Shown piece by piece: positions 10,333 through 19,533 of a stretch of 64,000 nucleotides of DNA (the stretch's first letter is position 1; every line of letters starts with the position of its first letter). This DNA comes from Limnobaculum allomyrinae (GTDB lineage: Bacteria; Pseudomonadota; Gammaproteobacteria; Enterobacterales; Enterobacteriaceae): assembly GCF_016649425.1 (NCBI RefSeq), contig NZ_JADRCR010000008.1:159913-223912 (forward strand), given 5' to 3'. The position numbers and the translations under genes are program-made. Below the pieces are notes generated by a model. The model did not search any database. It was not told the origin of the DNA and saw only the letters and a list, made by a program, of their open reading frames with translations.

Positions 10333-10876
10333 AGTGATCCTCAACTTAGTTGGATTAAAGCTTTTGGCGTTAACACTTAAGTTTAGCCTATTATTTTTAC
10401 TAATACGGCGTTAGCGTAACAGCAACATTGCCATATTAATGCTGGAATGCGCGGGATAGAAGGAACTACGTGAGGGGCTTTGACAGCTTTTCCTTTGTTG
10501 TTCCGAACTACAATATACCACTTACGCTATTATATATGGCTCCTTTTAGCAAGGAGCTAAACGATTAAGAAGTGATTTAATTCGCGCATCGAAAAAAGTA
10601 TTTAGCTTGATACTCGTTGAAACGAAAAAAATCAAATTTTTTTATTTAAAAGCGAGATGTGGTGCACAGAAAACGGTTTAAAAAATCGAGTTAGTTACAG
10701 AAATGTTATTTGATTGAAACGTGAATTTAGACAGAATGAATATTTTGTAACGGTCGAATTTATAATAGAAAAATGACGCTCAGGTCGTCAGAAAAAGCAG
10801 ATTATTTATTTAAGTAAAAAGCCACTACAAAAAGTTTTGTGGTGGCTTTTTACATTAATGGTAAGTGAGTACTATC
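10333..10876. other. intergenic region holding the ptsHI-crr promoters and the cysK terminator
   Basis: No coding frame is supported here. Both flanking genes are on the minus strand, so this is the leader and promoter region of the pts operon, with the cysK terminator at 10816-10851. E. coli has several CRP-influenced promoters at this place, but I could not pick out a convincing CRP site or a well-spaced promoter by eye. The middle part (about 10560-10800) is AT-rich and featureless. Confidence 0.6.
10816..10851 (-). terminator. Rho-independent terminator after cysK
   Basis: An imperfect stem (AAAAAGCCACTACAAAA against TTTTGTGGTGGCTTTTT, with one mismatch) is flanked by A- and T-runs. On the minus strand it ends in a T-run 26 bp beyond the cysK stop. 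Confidence 0.85.
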
Positions 10877-11845
10877 TTACTGTTGCAACTCTTTTTCAGT
10901 AAACAAATCAGCAAAAAGAGGGGTACTTAAGTAACGTTCGCCGGATGAAGGTAGAATCACCACAATGTTTTTGTCGGCGAATTCTGGCTTCTCAATTAAA
11001 CGTAAAGCAGCAGCCACTGCAGCACCTGATGAAATACCAGCCAGAATACCTTCTTCATCCATCAAACGACGTGCGGTAGAAATCGCTTCTTCATTACTGA
11101 TTTTTTCAACCCGATCGATCAGACTAAGGTCAAGGTTGCCAGGAATAAATCCGGCGCCAATACCCTGAATTTTATGTGGTCCAGGTTTCAATTCTTCACC
11201 GGCTAATGCCTGGCTAATAACAGGAGAGTCTGTAGGTTCTACCGCGACTGAAATAATTTTCTTACCTTTGGTATTTTTAATATAGCGGCTTACACCAGTT
11301 AATGTGCCGCCAGTACCAACGCCAGCGATAAACACATCTACGTTACCATCCGTATCTTCCCAAATTTCAGGGCCGGTCGTTTTCTCGTGAATTGCCGGGT
11401 TAGCAGGATTGTTAAACTGTTGCAGCATTAAGTAATGTGCAGGATCGGATGCAACTATCTCTTCTGCTTTAGCAATTGCACCTTTCATACCTTTAGCTGC
11501 TTCGGTTAGAACCAGATTCGCACCCAACGCTTTTAACAATTTACGACGTTCAAGACTCATTGATTCGGGCATAGTAAGTGTTAACTTATATCCACGAGCA
11601 GCTGCAACGAATGCTAAAGCAATACCCGTATTGCCACTGGTTGGTTCGACTAACTCAACACCTTTCTTTAGTGTTTCACGCTTTTCTGCATCCCAAATCA
11701 TGTTGGCACCAATACGGCACTTCACACTAAAGCTGGGATTACGGGACTCTATTTTTGCCAGGATTTTCCCATTCCCAATACGATTCAGGCGTACCAGCGG
11801 GGTATGGCCGATGGTTTGTGAGTTGTCTTCATAAATCTTAGTCAT
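10877..11845 (-). CDS. cysK: cysteine synthase A (O-acetylserine sulfhydrylase A)
   Basis: Main O-acetylserine sulfhydrylase, converting O-acetylserine and sulfide to cysteine with PLP. The PLP lysine is K42 in [16 protein letters not shown]. The [13 protein letters not shown] loop and the glycine-rich [10 protein letters not shown] phosphate loop are present. Its 322 residues match E. coli CysK (323). In E. coli cysK is next to cysZ; here an 11 kb O-antigen locus separates them. The protein lacks the CysM features that allow thiosulfate use, consistent with the A isoform. Confidence 0.97.
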   Translation of the reverse strand: MTKIYEDNSQTIGHTPLVRLNRIGNGKILAKIESRNPSFSVKCRIGANMIWDAEKRETLKKGVELVEPTSGNTGIALAFVAAARGYKLTLTMPESMSLERRKLLKALGANLVLTEAAKGMKGAIAKAEEIVASDPAHYLMLQQFNNPANPAIHEKTTGPEIWEDTDGNVDVFIAGVGTGGTLTGVSRYIKNTKGKKIISVAVEPTDSPVISQALAGEELKPGPHKIQGIGAGFIPGNLDLSLIDRVEKISNEEAISTARRLMDEEGILAGISSGAAVAAALRLIEKPEFADKNIVVILPSSGERYLSTPLFADLFTEKELQQ

Positions 11846-12186
11846 GGTTTATCCTTTAATATTATGAATTTTCTGGAGAACTCATACAGCATAGCGCCAA
11901 ATTCTGAAGAGTGAAGGAAGGATTTGATATATCTATATGTGATTAGGGAATAAGTTTTTATTCCTATCGGGATGAGATTTATTAAAACATATCAATAGTA
12001 GCTTAAAATACGAGTTAATGTTTTAAGAAACAGACTCTCTTAAGTATAATTTTCTGTGTTTTTAATGTCCATTTATCTTTGTTGTTGACTAATTTGCACT
12101 AATCGAAAATAGCTGTGTTGAGTAAGTATTTTTATAAATCAAAATGTTATTTGCTATTTGTGTACATATGTTGTGTGGCGGTTAAC

Positions 12187-12214
12187 TTGCGATTGAGAGT
12201 TAACTGAGTATAAT
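12187..12214 (+). promoter_or_regulatory. sigma-70 promoter of the O-antigen operon
   Basis: TTGCGA, a 16-base spacer, then a perfect TATAAT. It reads toward wzz and leaves a leader of about 220 bases that includes the JUMPStart element, as expected for an RfaH-controlled operon. Confidence 0.65.
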
Positions 12215-12340
12215 CAGCCGCAACAAGTACACCGTACTATCAAACAGTATAAGTTATAGACAAAATTATCTTTGTGACTAGCTTAGGAAAAAGTAACTAA
12301 CCTTAATTATACCCATTGGTGTCCTACATTACTTTTTTAC

Positions 12341-12380
12341 CACGCCTCTGGGAGCTGTAACCTAGGGGCGGTAGCATGCT
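12341..12380 (+). promoter_or_regulatory. JUMPStart sequence with ops element (RfaH recruitment)
   Basis: The segment CTCTGGGAGCTGTAA followed by GGGGCGGTAGCATGCT matches the JUMPStart consensus. The core ops element GGCGGTAGC is at 12367-12375. In enterobacteria ops pauses RNA polymerase and loads RfaH, which allows long AT-rich surface-polysaccharide operons to be transcribed to the end. Two hairpins surround it: GGGAGCT (12350-12356) pairs with AGCTCCC (12394-12400), and inside that ATGCTT pairs with AAGCAT (12376-12390). The element lies 58 bp before wzz. Confidence 0.93.
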
Positions 12381-12437
12381 TGAAAAGCATTAGAGCTCCC
12401 CCTTAAATACATTAAATTTCAACTAATTGGAATAGCA

Positions 12438-13526
12438 ATGAGTAATAAAGAACAATCTCAGTCGCAACCTCAGTCGATGATTGCTGGTTACTATCCCCTG
12501 TATCAAGCTCCACAAAACGATGATGATATAGATTTATTTGATTTTATTGCACAACTTTGGAAGAAAAGGCGTTGGATTGTTGGTTGCATGCTGGTAACCA
12601 CACTTTTAGCGGCAGTCTATGCATTTACAGCTGAAGAGCAGTGGACGGCAACTGCTGTGGTGGATGCGCCTGGGTTTAGCTCCATGAATAACTATTATCA
12701 AGGGACAAGGTTATTGGAGGGGAATGTTGACAAGTCAATCTCATCAGAAGAGGTGGCTGATAAATTATTTAAGCAATTTATTTCGCAAGCGAGTTCTTAT
12801 AATGAATTAAGTAAGTTTATTAGTGAAAGTGACTATTTTAAGAAATTAGTTGAAGGGAAGAGTGAACAAAAAAGAGCTAAATTACTTAATGAAATAATTA
12901 GTGATGTAAAGGTTACTAAAGAAAAAGATAGTTCGATTTACTCTTTTAGCTTTCCTGCCACTACTTCAGCAGAAGCCAAAAAACTCTTAGAAAAATATAT
13001 TGAAATGGTAAATGCCAATGTTAGCCAGGTTCAGTATGCTCAATTAACGTCTCAAATAGAGAATAAAAAACAAACACTCCAAAATCAGATGCTAGCTATC
13101 AAGAAAGTTGCTGAAGAGCAACGCTTGGAAGAAATTAAGAATATCAAAATGGCACTCACTGTTGCTGAAAGAACTAATATCCAAAAACCAGAGATAACGG
13201 GTTTAACTAAACTAGATAGTAATAGATTATTTTTACTGGGAAAAGATGCGCTTAGTGCGATGTCTGAAAGTATTGAAAAACAACCATTGGTGCTGGGCGA
13301 TGATTATTATAATTTGCAACGTCAGTTGATTAACTTGATCAATTTTAAAGTTAATAGTACTGATGCTAAAGGGTTTAGTTATTTGAAGAGTCCGATCTTG
13401 CCTATTGAAAACGATAAGCCTAAAAGAATAATAATATTAAGCATTGGCCTTTTCTTGGGGTTGGTAGGTGGTATTGGAATAGTTTTATTATATAATGAAA
13501 TTAAACGTCGAAAAATTGATAAGTAA
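12438..13526 (+). CDS. wzz: O-antigen chain-length determinant Wzz
   Basis: Polysaccharide co-polymerase that sets the modal length of Wzy-polymerised O-antigen. It has a cytoplasmic N-terminus, TM1 (about 50-70, RRWIVGCMLVTTLLAAVYAF), a long periplasmic, mostly helical domain with coiled-coil-like stretches (about 150-260), and a C-terminal helix (about 330-355, IIILSIGLFLGLVGGIGIVLLY) preceded by the Pro-containing PILPIENDKPKR motif. The 362 residues fit WzzB/FepE-type proteins. The Gln/Ser-rich N-terminal 15 residues look disordered. It is the first gene after JUMPStart, whereas in E. coli wzzB is at the far end of its locus, next to ugd. Confidence 0.9.
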   Translation: MSNKEQSQSQPQSMIAGYYPLYQAPQNDDDIDLFDFIAQLWKKRRWIVGCMLVTTLLAAVYAFTAEEQWTATAVVDAPGFSSMNNYYQGTRLLEGNVDKSISSEEVADKLFKQFISQASSYNELSKFISESDYFKKLVEGKSEQKRAKLLNEIISDVKVTKEKDSSIYSFSFPATTSAEAKKLLEKYIEMVNANVSQVQYAQLTSQIENKKQTLQNQMLAIKKVAEEQRLEEIKNIKMALTVAERTNIQKPEITGLTKLDSNRLFLLGKDALSAMSESIEKQPLVLGDDYYNLQRQLINLINFKVNSTDAKGFSYLKSPILPIENDKPKRIIILSIGLFLGLVGGIGIVLLYNEIKRRKIDK

Positions 13527-13677
13527 AATAAAGTTACTTACCAATATAAGTAATTTGTGGGTTAAATAGCATATTTTCTGTTTTTATATTTGACCGTAAG
13601 TAAATTATATAGCTAAATGATGAATTAAAGTGATATATACCAATAACATAATTAATAATAGATAGAGAAATTTTCAG

Positions 13678-14568
13678 ATGAAGATTCTTTTATTCGGTAA
13701 AAATGGTCAAGTTGGCTGGGAGCTTCAACGTTCTCTGACACCATTAGGTAATGTTATTTCAGTTGATGTTCATTCAACTGAATATTGCGGTGATTTTAGT
13801 AATCCTGGAGGTATCGCCAAAACGATACAAGAAATTAGACCCGATATAATTGTTAATGCTGCAGCTTATACGGCTGTGGATAAAGCTGAAGATGAACCTG
13901 AGTTTGCGCAATTAATTAATGCTACGAGTGTAGAGATTATTGCTAGAGAAGCAGAGAAGCTAGGGGCATGGTTTATTCATTATTCTACTGACTATGTATT
14001 TTCGGGAACCGGAGATACAGCTTGGGTAGAAAGTGATATACCTTCACCATTGAATATTTATGGGCAAACTAAACTGGCAGGGGAAAAAGCGATTCAAGAT
14101 CATTGCAAAAAATATTTAATTTTTAGAACTAGTTGGGTCTATGCTTGCAGAGGTGATAATTTTGCGAAGACAATGCTACGACTGGCAAAGGAACGAATGG
14201 AACTTTCTGTAATCAATGATCAGTTTGGAGCTCCGACAGGGGCTGAGTTATTAGCTGATTGTACAGCCCATGCTATAAAAACAGCATTATATCAGCCTAA
14301 GGTTGCTGGGATATATCATTTGGTTGCATCAGGAACAACAACTTGGTATGGATATGCTGATTTAGTTTTTAAAGAAGCTAAAAATGCGGGATTAATTCTA
14401 AAAATTAATAAAGTTAACCCTATACCATCAAGTTCTTATGTCACACCGGCTAAACGCCCTGCAAACTCAAGACTAGATACAACTAAATTTCAACAAACAT
14501 TTGATATAACTTTGCCTGCTTGGAATGTGGGTGTTAAGCGTATGTTAAATGAGTTGTTTTCCTTCTAA
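13678..14568 (+). CDS. rmlD: dTDP-4-dehydrorhamnose reductase
   Basis: Last step of dTDP-L-rhamnose synthesis: NAD(P)H reduction of dTDP-4-keto-L-rhamnose. The N-terminal Rossmann motif is GKNGQVGWEL. The catalytic YxxxK is YGQTKLAGE (about residue 125-133), with the Thr of HYSTDYVFSG upstream. The 296 residues are normal for RmlD (299 in E. coli). The 151 bp upstream and 209 bp downstream are non-coding. rmlB and rmlA, which normally flank it, are absent from this window. Confidence 0.95.
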   Translation: MKILLFGKNGQVGWELQRSLTPLGNVISVDVHSTEYCGDFSNPGGIAKTIQEIRPDIIVNAAAYTAVDKAEDEPEFAQLINATSVEIIAREAEKLGAWFIHYSTDYVFSGTGDTAWVESDIPSPLNIYGQTKLAGEKAIQDHCKKYLIFRTSWVYACRGDNFAKTMLRLAKERMELSVINDQFGAPTGAELLADCTAHAIKTALYQPKVAGIYHLVASGTTTWYGYADLVFKEAKNAGLILKINKVNPIPSSSYVTPAKRPANSRLDTTKFQQTFDITLPAWNVGVKRMLNELFSF

Positions 14569-14777
14569 TGGTATCATTGAATATACTAATAAAATTATAT
14601 GAATCATTCAAAATACCGATACCTATAAAAGAAAAGTGTTAATCGTTTATAGGAACTTTATATAATTTAAAACACTTTGTATTATTCAAAATTTTTATCC
14701 ATCACTAATAGTAAATAGAAAAATGATTTCATCATTGTTTATAGTAATGTTAATCAGAGATAATTTAGGGTATTTAA
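14569..14777. other. AT-rich gap between rmlD and rmlC, the usual place of rmlA
   Basis: In the classic rmlBDAC order, rmlA occupies this position. I see no rmlA remnant (no GGSGTRL-type coding in any frame), only AT-rich sequence with an 8-base inverted repeat CCTATAAA/TTTATAGG (14622-14653). A possible promoter, TTGTTT with 18 bases to GATAAT, lies just before rmlC. Confidence 0.5.
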
Positions 14778-15326
14778 ATGAATGTCATTAAAACAAAAAT
14801 TCCTGAAGTGTTAATTTTTGAACCTAAAATTTTTGGTGATGAGCGTGGATTTTTTTTTGAGAGTTTTAGTCAAAAATATTTTAATGATATCATTGGTTAT
14901 CCAGTAAATTTTGTTCAAGATAATCATTCTCAATCTTCAAAGGGAGTGTTACGAGGATTACACTATCAATTACCTCCATATGCACAAGGAAAATTAGTAC
15001 GCTGTGTCGTGGGTGAGGTTTTTGATGTTGCTGTAGATATTCGACGGAGCTCTCCAACATTTGGTCAATGGGTTGGAGTAAATTTATCGGCAGAAAATAA
15101 GAAACAATTATGGCTCCCTGAAGGGTTTGCTCATGGTTTTTTGACTTTAAGTGAAACTGCAGAGCTTTTATATAAGACTACAAATTACTATGCTCCTCAA
15201 TATGATCGAGGAATTATATGGAATGATGAAACAATAAAAATTGAATGGCCTCAACTTGGTGATTTCATTATGTCAAATAAAGATTTGATTCAGCCGTTGC
15301 TAAATGAGAGTGATGATTTTTTATGA
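14778..15326 (+). CDS. rmlC: dTDP-4-dehydrorhamnose 3,5-epimerase
   Basis: Cupin enzyme that epimerises C3 and C5 of dTDP-4-keto-6-deoxyglucose. Family motifs are DERGFFFESF, the catalytic His in VLRGLHYQLPP, and FAHGFLTLSE. Its 182 residues match RmlC (185 in E. coli). It is the second of only two rhamnose genes here. Its substrate must be made by RmlA/RmlB activities encoded elsewhere, most plausibly RffH and RffG of the enterobacterial common antigen cluster. Confidence 0.95.
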   Translation: MNVIKTKIPEVLIFEPKIFGDERGFFFESFSQKYFNDIIGYPVNFVQDNHSQSSKGVLRGLHYQLPPYAQGKLVRCVVGEVFDVAVDIRRSSPTFGQWVGVNLSAENKKQLWLPEGFAHGFLTLSETAELLYKTTNYYAPQYDRGIIWNDETIKIEWPQLGDFIMSNKDLIQPLLNESDDFL

Positions 15327-15387
15327 TAACTGGTTATAGTTATCATTGTAATAGTGATGTATTTTTTTACGTCATAAGAGTTTGCTC

Positions 15388-16638
15388 ATGAGTTTGATAA
15401 GAAATAGTATTTTAAATATTGGTGGATATATTCTGCCTGGATTAATATCTATTCCAGCCTTGGGCTATATGGCAAGAGTCATGGGAATGGAGAAATTCGG
15501 TATTTTTACTCTTGCGCTTTCATTGGTAGGCTATGCGAGCATATTTGATGCGGGGCTTACTAGAGCTGTTGTAAGAGAAATTTCAATAAATAGAAATAAT
15601 ATTGAAGTTAGTCGGAAGATAATATCTACAGCAACACTTTCTCTTTTGGCATTGGGATTTTTAGGTTTTTTTATAATTATCATTAATGCATCATTTATCG
15701 TTAACATATTAAATGTAAGTTCTAATATAGTAGATGATGTGAAATTTTCTATATATATATTAGCCTTGACTGTACCTATATTTTTACTTAATCAATTATG
15801 GTTTGCAATTTTAGAAGGAAAGGAACAATTCGTTATATTGAATGTTCAAAAGAGTATTAGTGGCAGTTTAGTTAGTGGTCTTCCTGCAATATTTATATTA
15901 TATAATAATAATATTATATACGCTATGTTAGCATTATTGATTAGTCGTATTGTTTCATTAATGGTGACTTTTTTTCTTTCAAAAAAAATAATATTATCTT
16001 CCGGTACCGTTTTTGATTATTTAACATTTAAACGGTTAATTTCTTTTGGTGGATGGATAACTGTAAGTAATATTATTAGTCCCATCATGGCATATTTTGA
16101 TCGTTTTGTTGTATCGCATTTTTTCGGTGCTAATAATGTTGCTAATTACAGTGCTCCTTCGGAAGGGATTTCTCGATTATTGATAATTCCGGGCGCTTTA
16201 GCACGCGCAATTTTTCCAAAATTGAGTTATTCAAATAGTCATGTTGAAAAAAATAGAAATAAAAGAATTGCTTATATTTTGATATGTATATGTTGTTTTC
16301 CGATTGTTTTTATTGGTTGTTATTTTTCTGAAAAAATTATGCTGTTATGGATGGGACCAGAGTTTATTGGTACTCCTGTGATCATCTTTCAGATATTATT
16401 ATTTGGATACTTTTTTAATTCCCTTGCTCATATACCTTTTGCTAGTATTCAGGCTTCTGGTTATGCTCGGTGGACAGCAATTGTTCATATATTAGAGCTT
16501 CTACCATATATAATTTTATTATATTTGTGTATTGATCACTTTGGAATTATTGGTGCAGCTATTGCGTGGTCTCTTCGTGTCACTTTTGATTTTATTCTTT
16601 TATTATTAATTGATAATAGATTAAATTCTAATCTGTAA
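15388..16638 (+). CDS. wzx: O-antigen flippase Wzx
   Basis: Polytopic inner-membrane protein of the MATE/MOP superfamily that turns undecaprenyl-linked O-units to the periplasm. About 12 hydrophobic segments run the length of its 416 residues. Family-typical features are the N-terminal SLIRNSILNIGGYILPG segment and the central YFDRFVVSHFFGANNVANYSAP loop. I start at ATG 15388 because AAGAG lies seven bases upstream; an upstream in-frame TTG would add two residues. Base composition is markedly AT-rich compared with flanking housekeeping genes, as is usual for wzx. Confidence 0.9.
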   Translation: MSLIRNSILNIGGYILPGLISIPALGYMARVMGMEKFGIFTLALSLVGYASIFDAGLTRAVVREISINRNNIEVSRKIISTATLSLLALGFLGFFIIIINASFIVNILNVSSNIVDDVKFSIYILALTVPIFLLNQLWFAILEGKEQFVILNVQKSISGSLVSGLPAIFILYNNNIIYAMLALLISRIVSLMVTFFLSKKIILSSGTVFDYLTFKRLISFGGWITVSNIISPIMAYFDRFVVSHFFGANNVANYSAPSEGISRLLIIPGALARAIFPKLSYSNSHVEKNRNKRIAYILICICCFPIVFIGCYFSEKIMLLWMGPEFIGTPVIIFQILLFGYFFNSLAHIPFASIQASGYARWTAIVHILELLPYIILLYLCIDHFGIIGAAIAWSLRVTFDFILLLLIDNRLNSNL

Positions 16639-16653
16639 ATTTGAGATGGTTAA

Positions 16654-17667
16654 ATGGTATATTTACTCTCCATATTTCTATTTAGTTGCTGGGCATATTT
16701 AGTTGACAAAAATAAAATATATAAATTGAATTTGATTATTCCAATTATGTTAATTGGAATAATATTTTCTTTTAATCGCCAGAATCAGGATTATCAAGCA
16801 TATTTAGAAATATTCAAAATTCCAGAATCTTATGCTGAAATTGGCTATATTTCGTTAGTTTCAATTGTTAAAGAGTTAGGTGGTTCTCATGAAACTATAG
16901 TATTTTTTTTAGGGGTGTTAGTTGCAATTACATTCTATAGAATGGCTATATTAACTAAACTACCTGCATTGTTAATTATACTATATATGATCTTTCCAAT
17001 GCCTATAGATGTTGTTCAAATTAGAAATACATTTATGGTATTGTTTTTTATAAATTCTTTAATTGATTTTTATAGATCAAATATAATACGCTCAAGTATA
17101 TTTATATTTCTTTGTATTTGTTTTCATAGCGTAGGTGTTCTTTATCTGATATTTTGGACTTCTTTATTTTTTAGAAATAAAAAATATTTTAGTTATGTAA
17201 TTAAAATTGGTATTGTATTATCATTTATAATTGTACCTTTTGCTATCAAAGCGTTGTTAATATATTTTAATACTAGAACTCTATCTGCATATATATCAAA
17301 TGATATAAAGTGGCATTCTATTTTTATTTGGGGTGTTCCATTTTTATTTGATCTCTTTATTTTGAAATTAATGATAAATAAATATCTTTATGATGCAGAG
17401 AGAAAAAAGTTAGCAAGGATACTATATACTATTTTAATGGTCATAACGTTATTTATGCCATTCTTGTTGTATGTGGATGAAATAAATAGATTGTTTAGAA
17501 ATGCTGTTGTTATAAAGTATTTTTTAGCCTGTATAGTATTACCTTCAGTGCCTAAGTTAAATAGAATGATATTTATATCTTATTTAATAGCTTTTGCTGT
17601 TATTATTGGTATTTATTATGTGGTTCAGATTAATTATGATTATATAATATTTAGTTTTCCAGAATGA
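16654..17667 (+). CDS. wzy: O-antigen polymerase Wzy (EpsG-like)
   Basis: A very hydrophobic 337-residue protein with about 9-10 membrane helices. Its motif VVQIRNTFMVLFF matches the EpsG/Wzy family, and a periplasmic-type loop follows helix 6. It should polymerise flipped O-units in the periplasm. Wzy proteins share little sequence, so the call rests on topology, the short family motif and its place directly after wzx. It has the lowest GC of the locus. Confidence 0.82.
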   Translation: MVYLLSIFLFSCWAYLVDKNKIYKLNLIIPIMLIGIIFSFNRQNQDYQAYLEIFKIPESYAEIGYISLVSIVKELGGSHETIVFFLGVLVAITFYRMAILTKLPALLIILYMIFPMPIDVVQIRNTFMVLFFINSLIDFYRSNIIRSSIFIFLCICFHSVGVLYLIFWTSLFFRNKKYFSYVIKIGIVLSFIIVPFAIKALLIYFNTRTLSAYISNDIKWHSIFIWGVPFLFDLFILKLMINKYLYDAERKKLARILYTILMVITLFMPFLLYVDEINRLFRNAVVIKYFLACIVLPSVPKLNRMIFISYLIAFAVIIGIYYVVQINYDYIIFSFPE

Positions 17668-17692
17668 GTTTTATTATTCCATAGAGGAAAAA

Positions 17693-18490
17693 ATGATTTA
17701 TTACATATGTGTTAATTTTAATAATTCACTATATACAGAGAAATTTATAGAAAGTGTTTGTCTTCAGGGGCCAAACACTCATGCATTAATTGTTGATAAT
17801 TCGTCTAATTTAAATGAGTTAGATAAGGTTGAAAGAATATGTAATAACTACAAGCAGGATAAAGTTACGCTGATTAAAAATAAAGAGAATATTGGATATT
17901 TTGGTGGGTTAAATATTGCTATCAGGCAGATTGATAAAGAGAGTCCTATAATTATTGGCAATAATGATCTGTTTTTTGATGATAACTTTACAAAGATACT
18001 GAATAATAAAAAGTATCCAGATGATGTTATGATTATTGCACCAAATGTTATCACCAAAGATGGTTACAATCAAAATCCTCATTGTAGAAAAAGAGTAAGC
18101 ACGATAAGAAAATTTTTGTATGAAATTTATTTTAAGTCATATAGCGCAGCTAAGATTTTAACTTTTGGTAGCAAAATTGTAAATTATATTCGCGGCGGAA
18201 GAAACAATTCATTCGACCAAGACTCTGGCTATATACATATGGGTATCGGGGCTTGTTATATATTATTACCGTCATTTTTTAAGTATTTTGAAGAGCTTGA
18301 TGATAAAGTTTTTTTGTATGGAGAAGAAGCTATTTTAGCCGGTCAGTTAATGAAGGTTGGGGGAAAAATGTATTATGACCATGATTTAATTGTTCATCAT
18401 GAAGAAAGTGCTACTTTATCAAAAGTTCCGTCAAAAACTAAATATAATTATATGAAAGACTCTTACCCTAAATATAAAAAGTATCTTTGA
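17693..18490 (+). CDS. family 2 glycosyltransferase, probable rhamnosyltransferase
   Basis: GT-A fold transferase of 265 residues related to WbbL/RfbF-type rhamnosyltransferases. It shows the N-terminal YYICVNFNNS strand, the nucleotide-binding LIVDNSSN, NIGYFGGLNIAI, and the metal-binding acidic cluster NNDLFFDD. It sits where wbuA sits in the O26-type order (between wzy and fnlA). I infer that it adds L-rhamnose because the locus makes dTDP-rhamnose and the other transferase, WbuB, belongs with FucNAc. Only these two transferases are encoded. Confidence 0.82.
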   Translation: MIYYICVNFNNSLYTEKFIESVCLQGPNTHALIVDNSSNLNELDKVERICNNYKQDKVTLIKNKENIGYFGGLNIAIRQIDKESPIIIGNNDLFFDDNFTKILNNKKYPDDVMIIAPNVITKDGYNQNPHCRKRVSTIRKFLYEIYFKSYSAAKILTFGSKIVNYIRGGRNNSFDQDSGYIHMGIGACYILLPSFFKYFEELDDKVFLYGEEAILAGQLMKVGGKMYYDHDLIVHHEESATLSKVPSKTKYNYMKDSYPKYKKYL

Positions 18491-18497
18491 GGTTTGT

Positions 18498-19532
18498 ATG
18501 TTTAAAAATAAGAAATTGTTAATTACTGGTGGTACAGGGTCATTTGGCAATGCAGTACTTCGCCGTTTTCTGGATACAGATATTGATGAAATTCGTATTT
18601 TTAGCCGTGATGAAAAAAAACAAGATGATATGAGGAAGAAATATAATAATCCGAAGCTAAAATTTTATATTGGTGATGTTCGTGATTGCTCAAGTATTTT
18701 AAATGCATCACGTGGCGTTGATTATATTTATCATGCTGCGGCGCTGAAACAAGTACCATCTTGTGAATTTCATCCGATGGAAGCAGTTAAAACTAATGTA
18801 TTGGGCACAGAGAATGTACTTGAGGCAGCCATTACCAATCAAGTCAAACGTGTCGTTTGTTTAAGTACCGATAAGGCAGTTTATCCAATTAACGCGATGG
18901 GCATATCCAAAGCGATGATGGAAAAGGTTATGGTTGCTAAATCACGTAATCTTAACAATACGAATACCATTATTTGTGGTACTCGTTATGGTAATGTTAT
19001 GGCTTCTCGAGGCTCTGTTATTCCGCTTTTTGTTGACCTTATTAAAGAAGGTAAATCTCTGACTATTACTGACCCCAATATGACACGTTTTATGATGACT
19101 CTGGAAGACGCTGTTGATTTAGTGCTTTATGCATTTACCAATGGTAGTAACGGAGATATTTTTGTTCAAAAAGCTCCAGCCGCTACTATTGAAACTCTTG
19201 CGATTGCATTGAAAGGTCTTTTGAATGTTCCTGAGCACCCGATAAACATAATCGGAACTCGTCACGGAGAGAAACTCTATGAGGCGCTGCTGAGTCGTGA
19301 AGAGATGATTGCCGCTATAGATATGGGGGATTATTATCGTATTCCTCCTGATTTACGCGATTTAAATTATGGGAAATATGTTGAACAAGGTGATAAACGT
19401 ATTTCAGAAGTTCAAGATTATAATTCCCATAATACCCACCGTCTGGATGTTGAGGGTATGCAGAAGTTATTACTTAAACTTCCTTTTATAAATGCACTGC
19501 GTGCCGGAACAAATTACGAACTGGATGCGTAA
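18498..19532 (+). CDS. fnlA: UDP-GlcNAc 4,6-dehydratase/epimerase FnlA (WbjB type)
   Basis: First enzyme of UDP-N-acetyl-L-fucosamine synthesis, acting on UDP-GlcNAc as a dehydratase and epimerase. The Rossmann motif GGTGSFG is at residues 11-17. The catalytic Lys lies in MGISKAMME, where Met replaces the usual Tyr, a known feature of this FlaA1/CapE group. The length is 344 residues. fnlB begins one base after its stop and fnlC-wbuB follow with one-base overlaps, a tightly coupled cassette. GC content rises here relative to wzx-wzy, suggesting a cassette of separate origin. Confidence 0.93.
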   Translation: MFKNKKLLITGGTGSFGNAVLRRFLDTDIDEIRIFSRDEKKQDDMRKKYNNPKLKFYIGDVRDCSSILNASRGVDYIYHAAALKQVPSCEFHPMEAVKTNVLGTENVLEAAITNQVKRVVCLSTDKAVYPINAMGISKAMMEKVMVAKSRNLNNTNTIICGTRYGNVMASRGSVIPLFVDLIKEGKSLTITDPNMTRFMMTLEDAVDLVLYAFTNGSNGDIFVQKAPAATIETLAIALKGLLNVPEHPINIIGTRHGEKLYEALLSREEMIAAIDMGDYYRIPPDLRDLNYGKYVEQGDKRISEVQDYNSHNTHRLDVEGMQKLLLKLPFINALRAGTNYELDA

Positions 19533-19533
19533 T

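Larger units (their letters stand above)
11846..12437. other. divergent control region between cysK and the O-antigen locus
   Basis: The region has no gene. The left part should hold the cysK promoter (minus strand); a weak TTCACT, 16 bases, TATGCT arrangement can be read there. The right part holds the O-antigen operon promoter (12187-12214), about 120 bp of untranslated leader, and the JUMPStart/ops element, ending at the wzz start codon. The section 11940-12180 is strongly AT-rich, typical of H-NS-silenced surface-polysaccharide loci, though that control is inferred. Confidence 0.65.

Noticed and set aside
10480..10515. TTGACA...TACAAT as a plus-strand promoter upstream of ptsH
   Set aside because: The spacing is 23 bases, too long, and there is no plus-strand gene downstream.
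14569..14777. Remnant of rmlA between rmlD and rmlC
   Set aside because: No frame shows the RmlA nucleotide-binding motif or other recognisable fragments.
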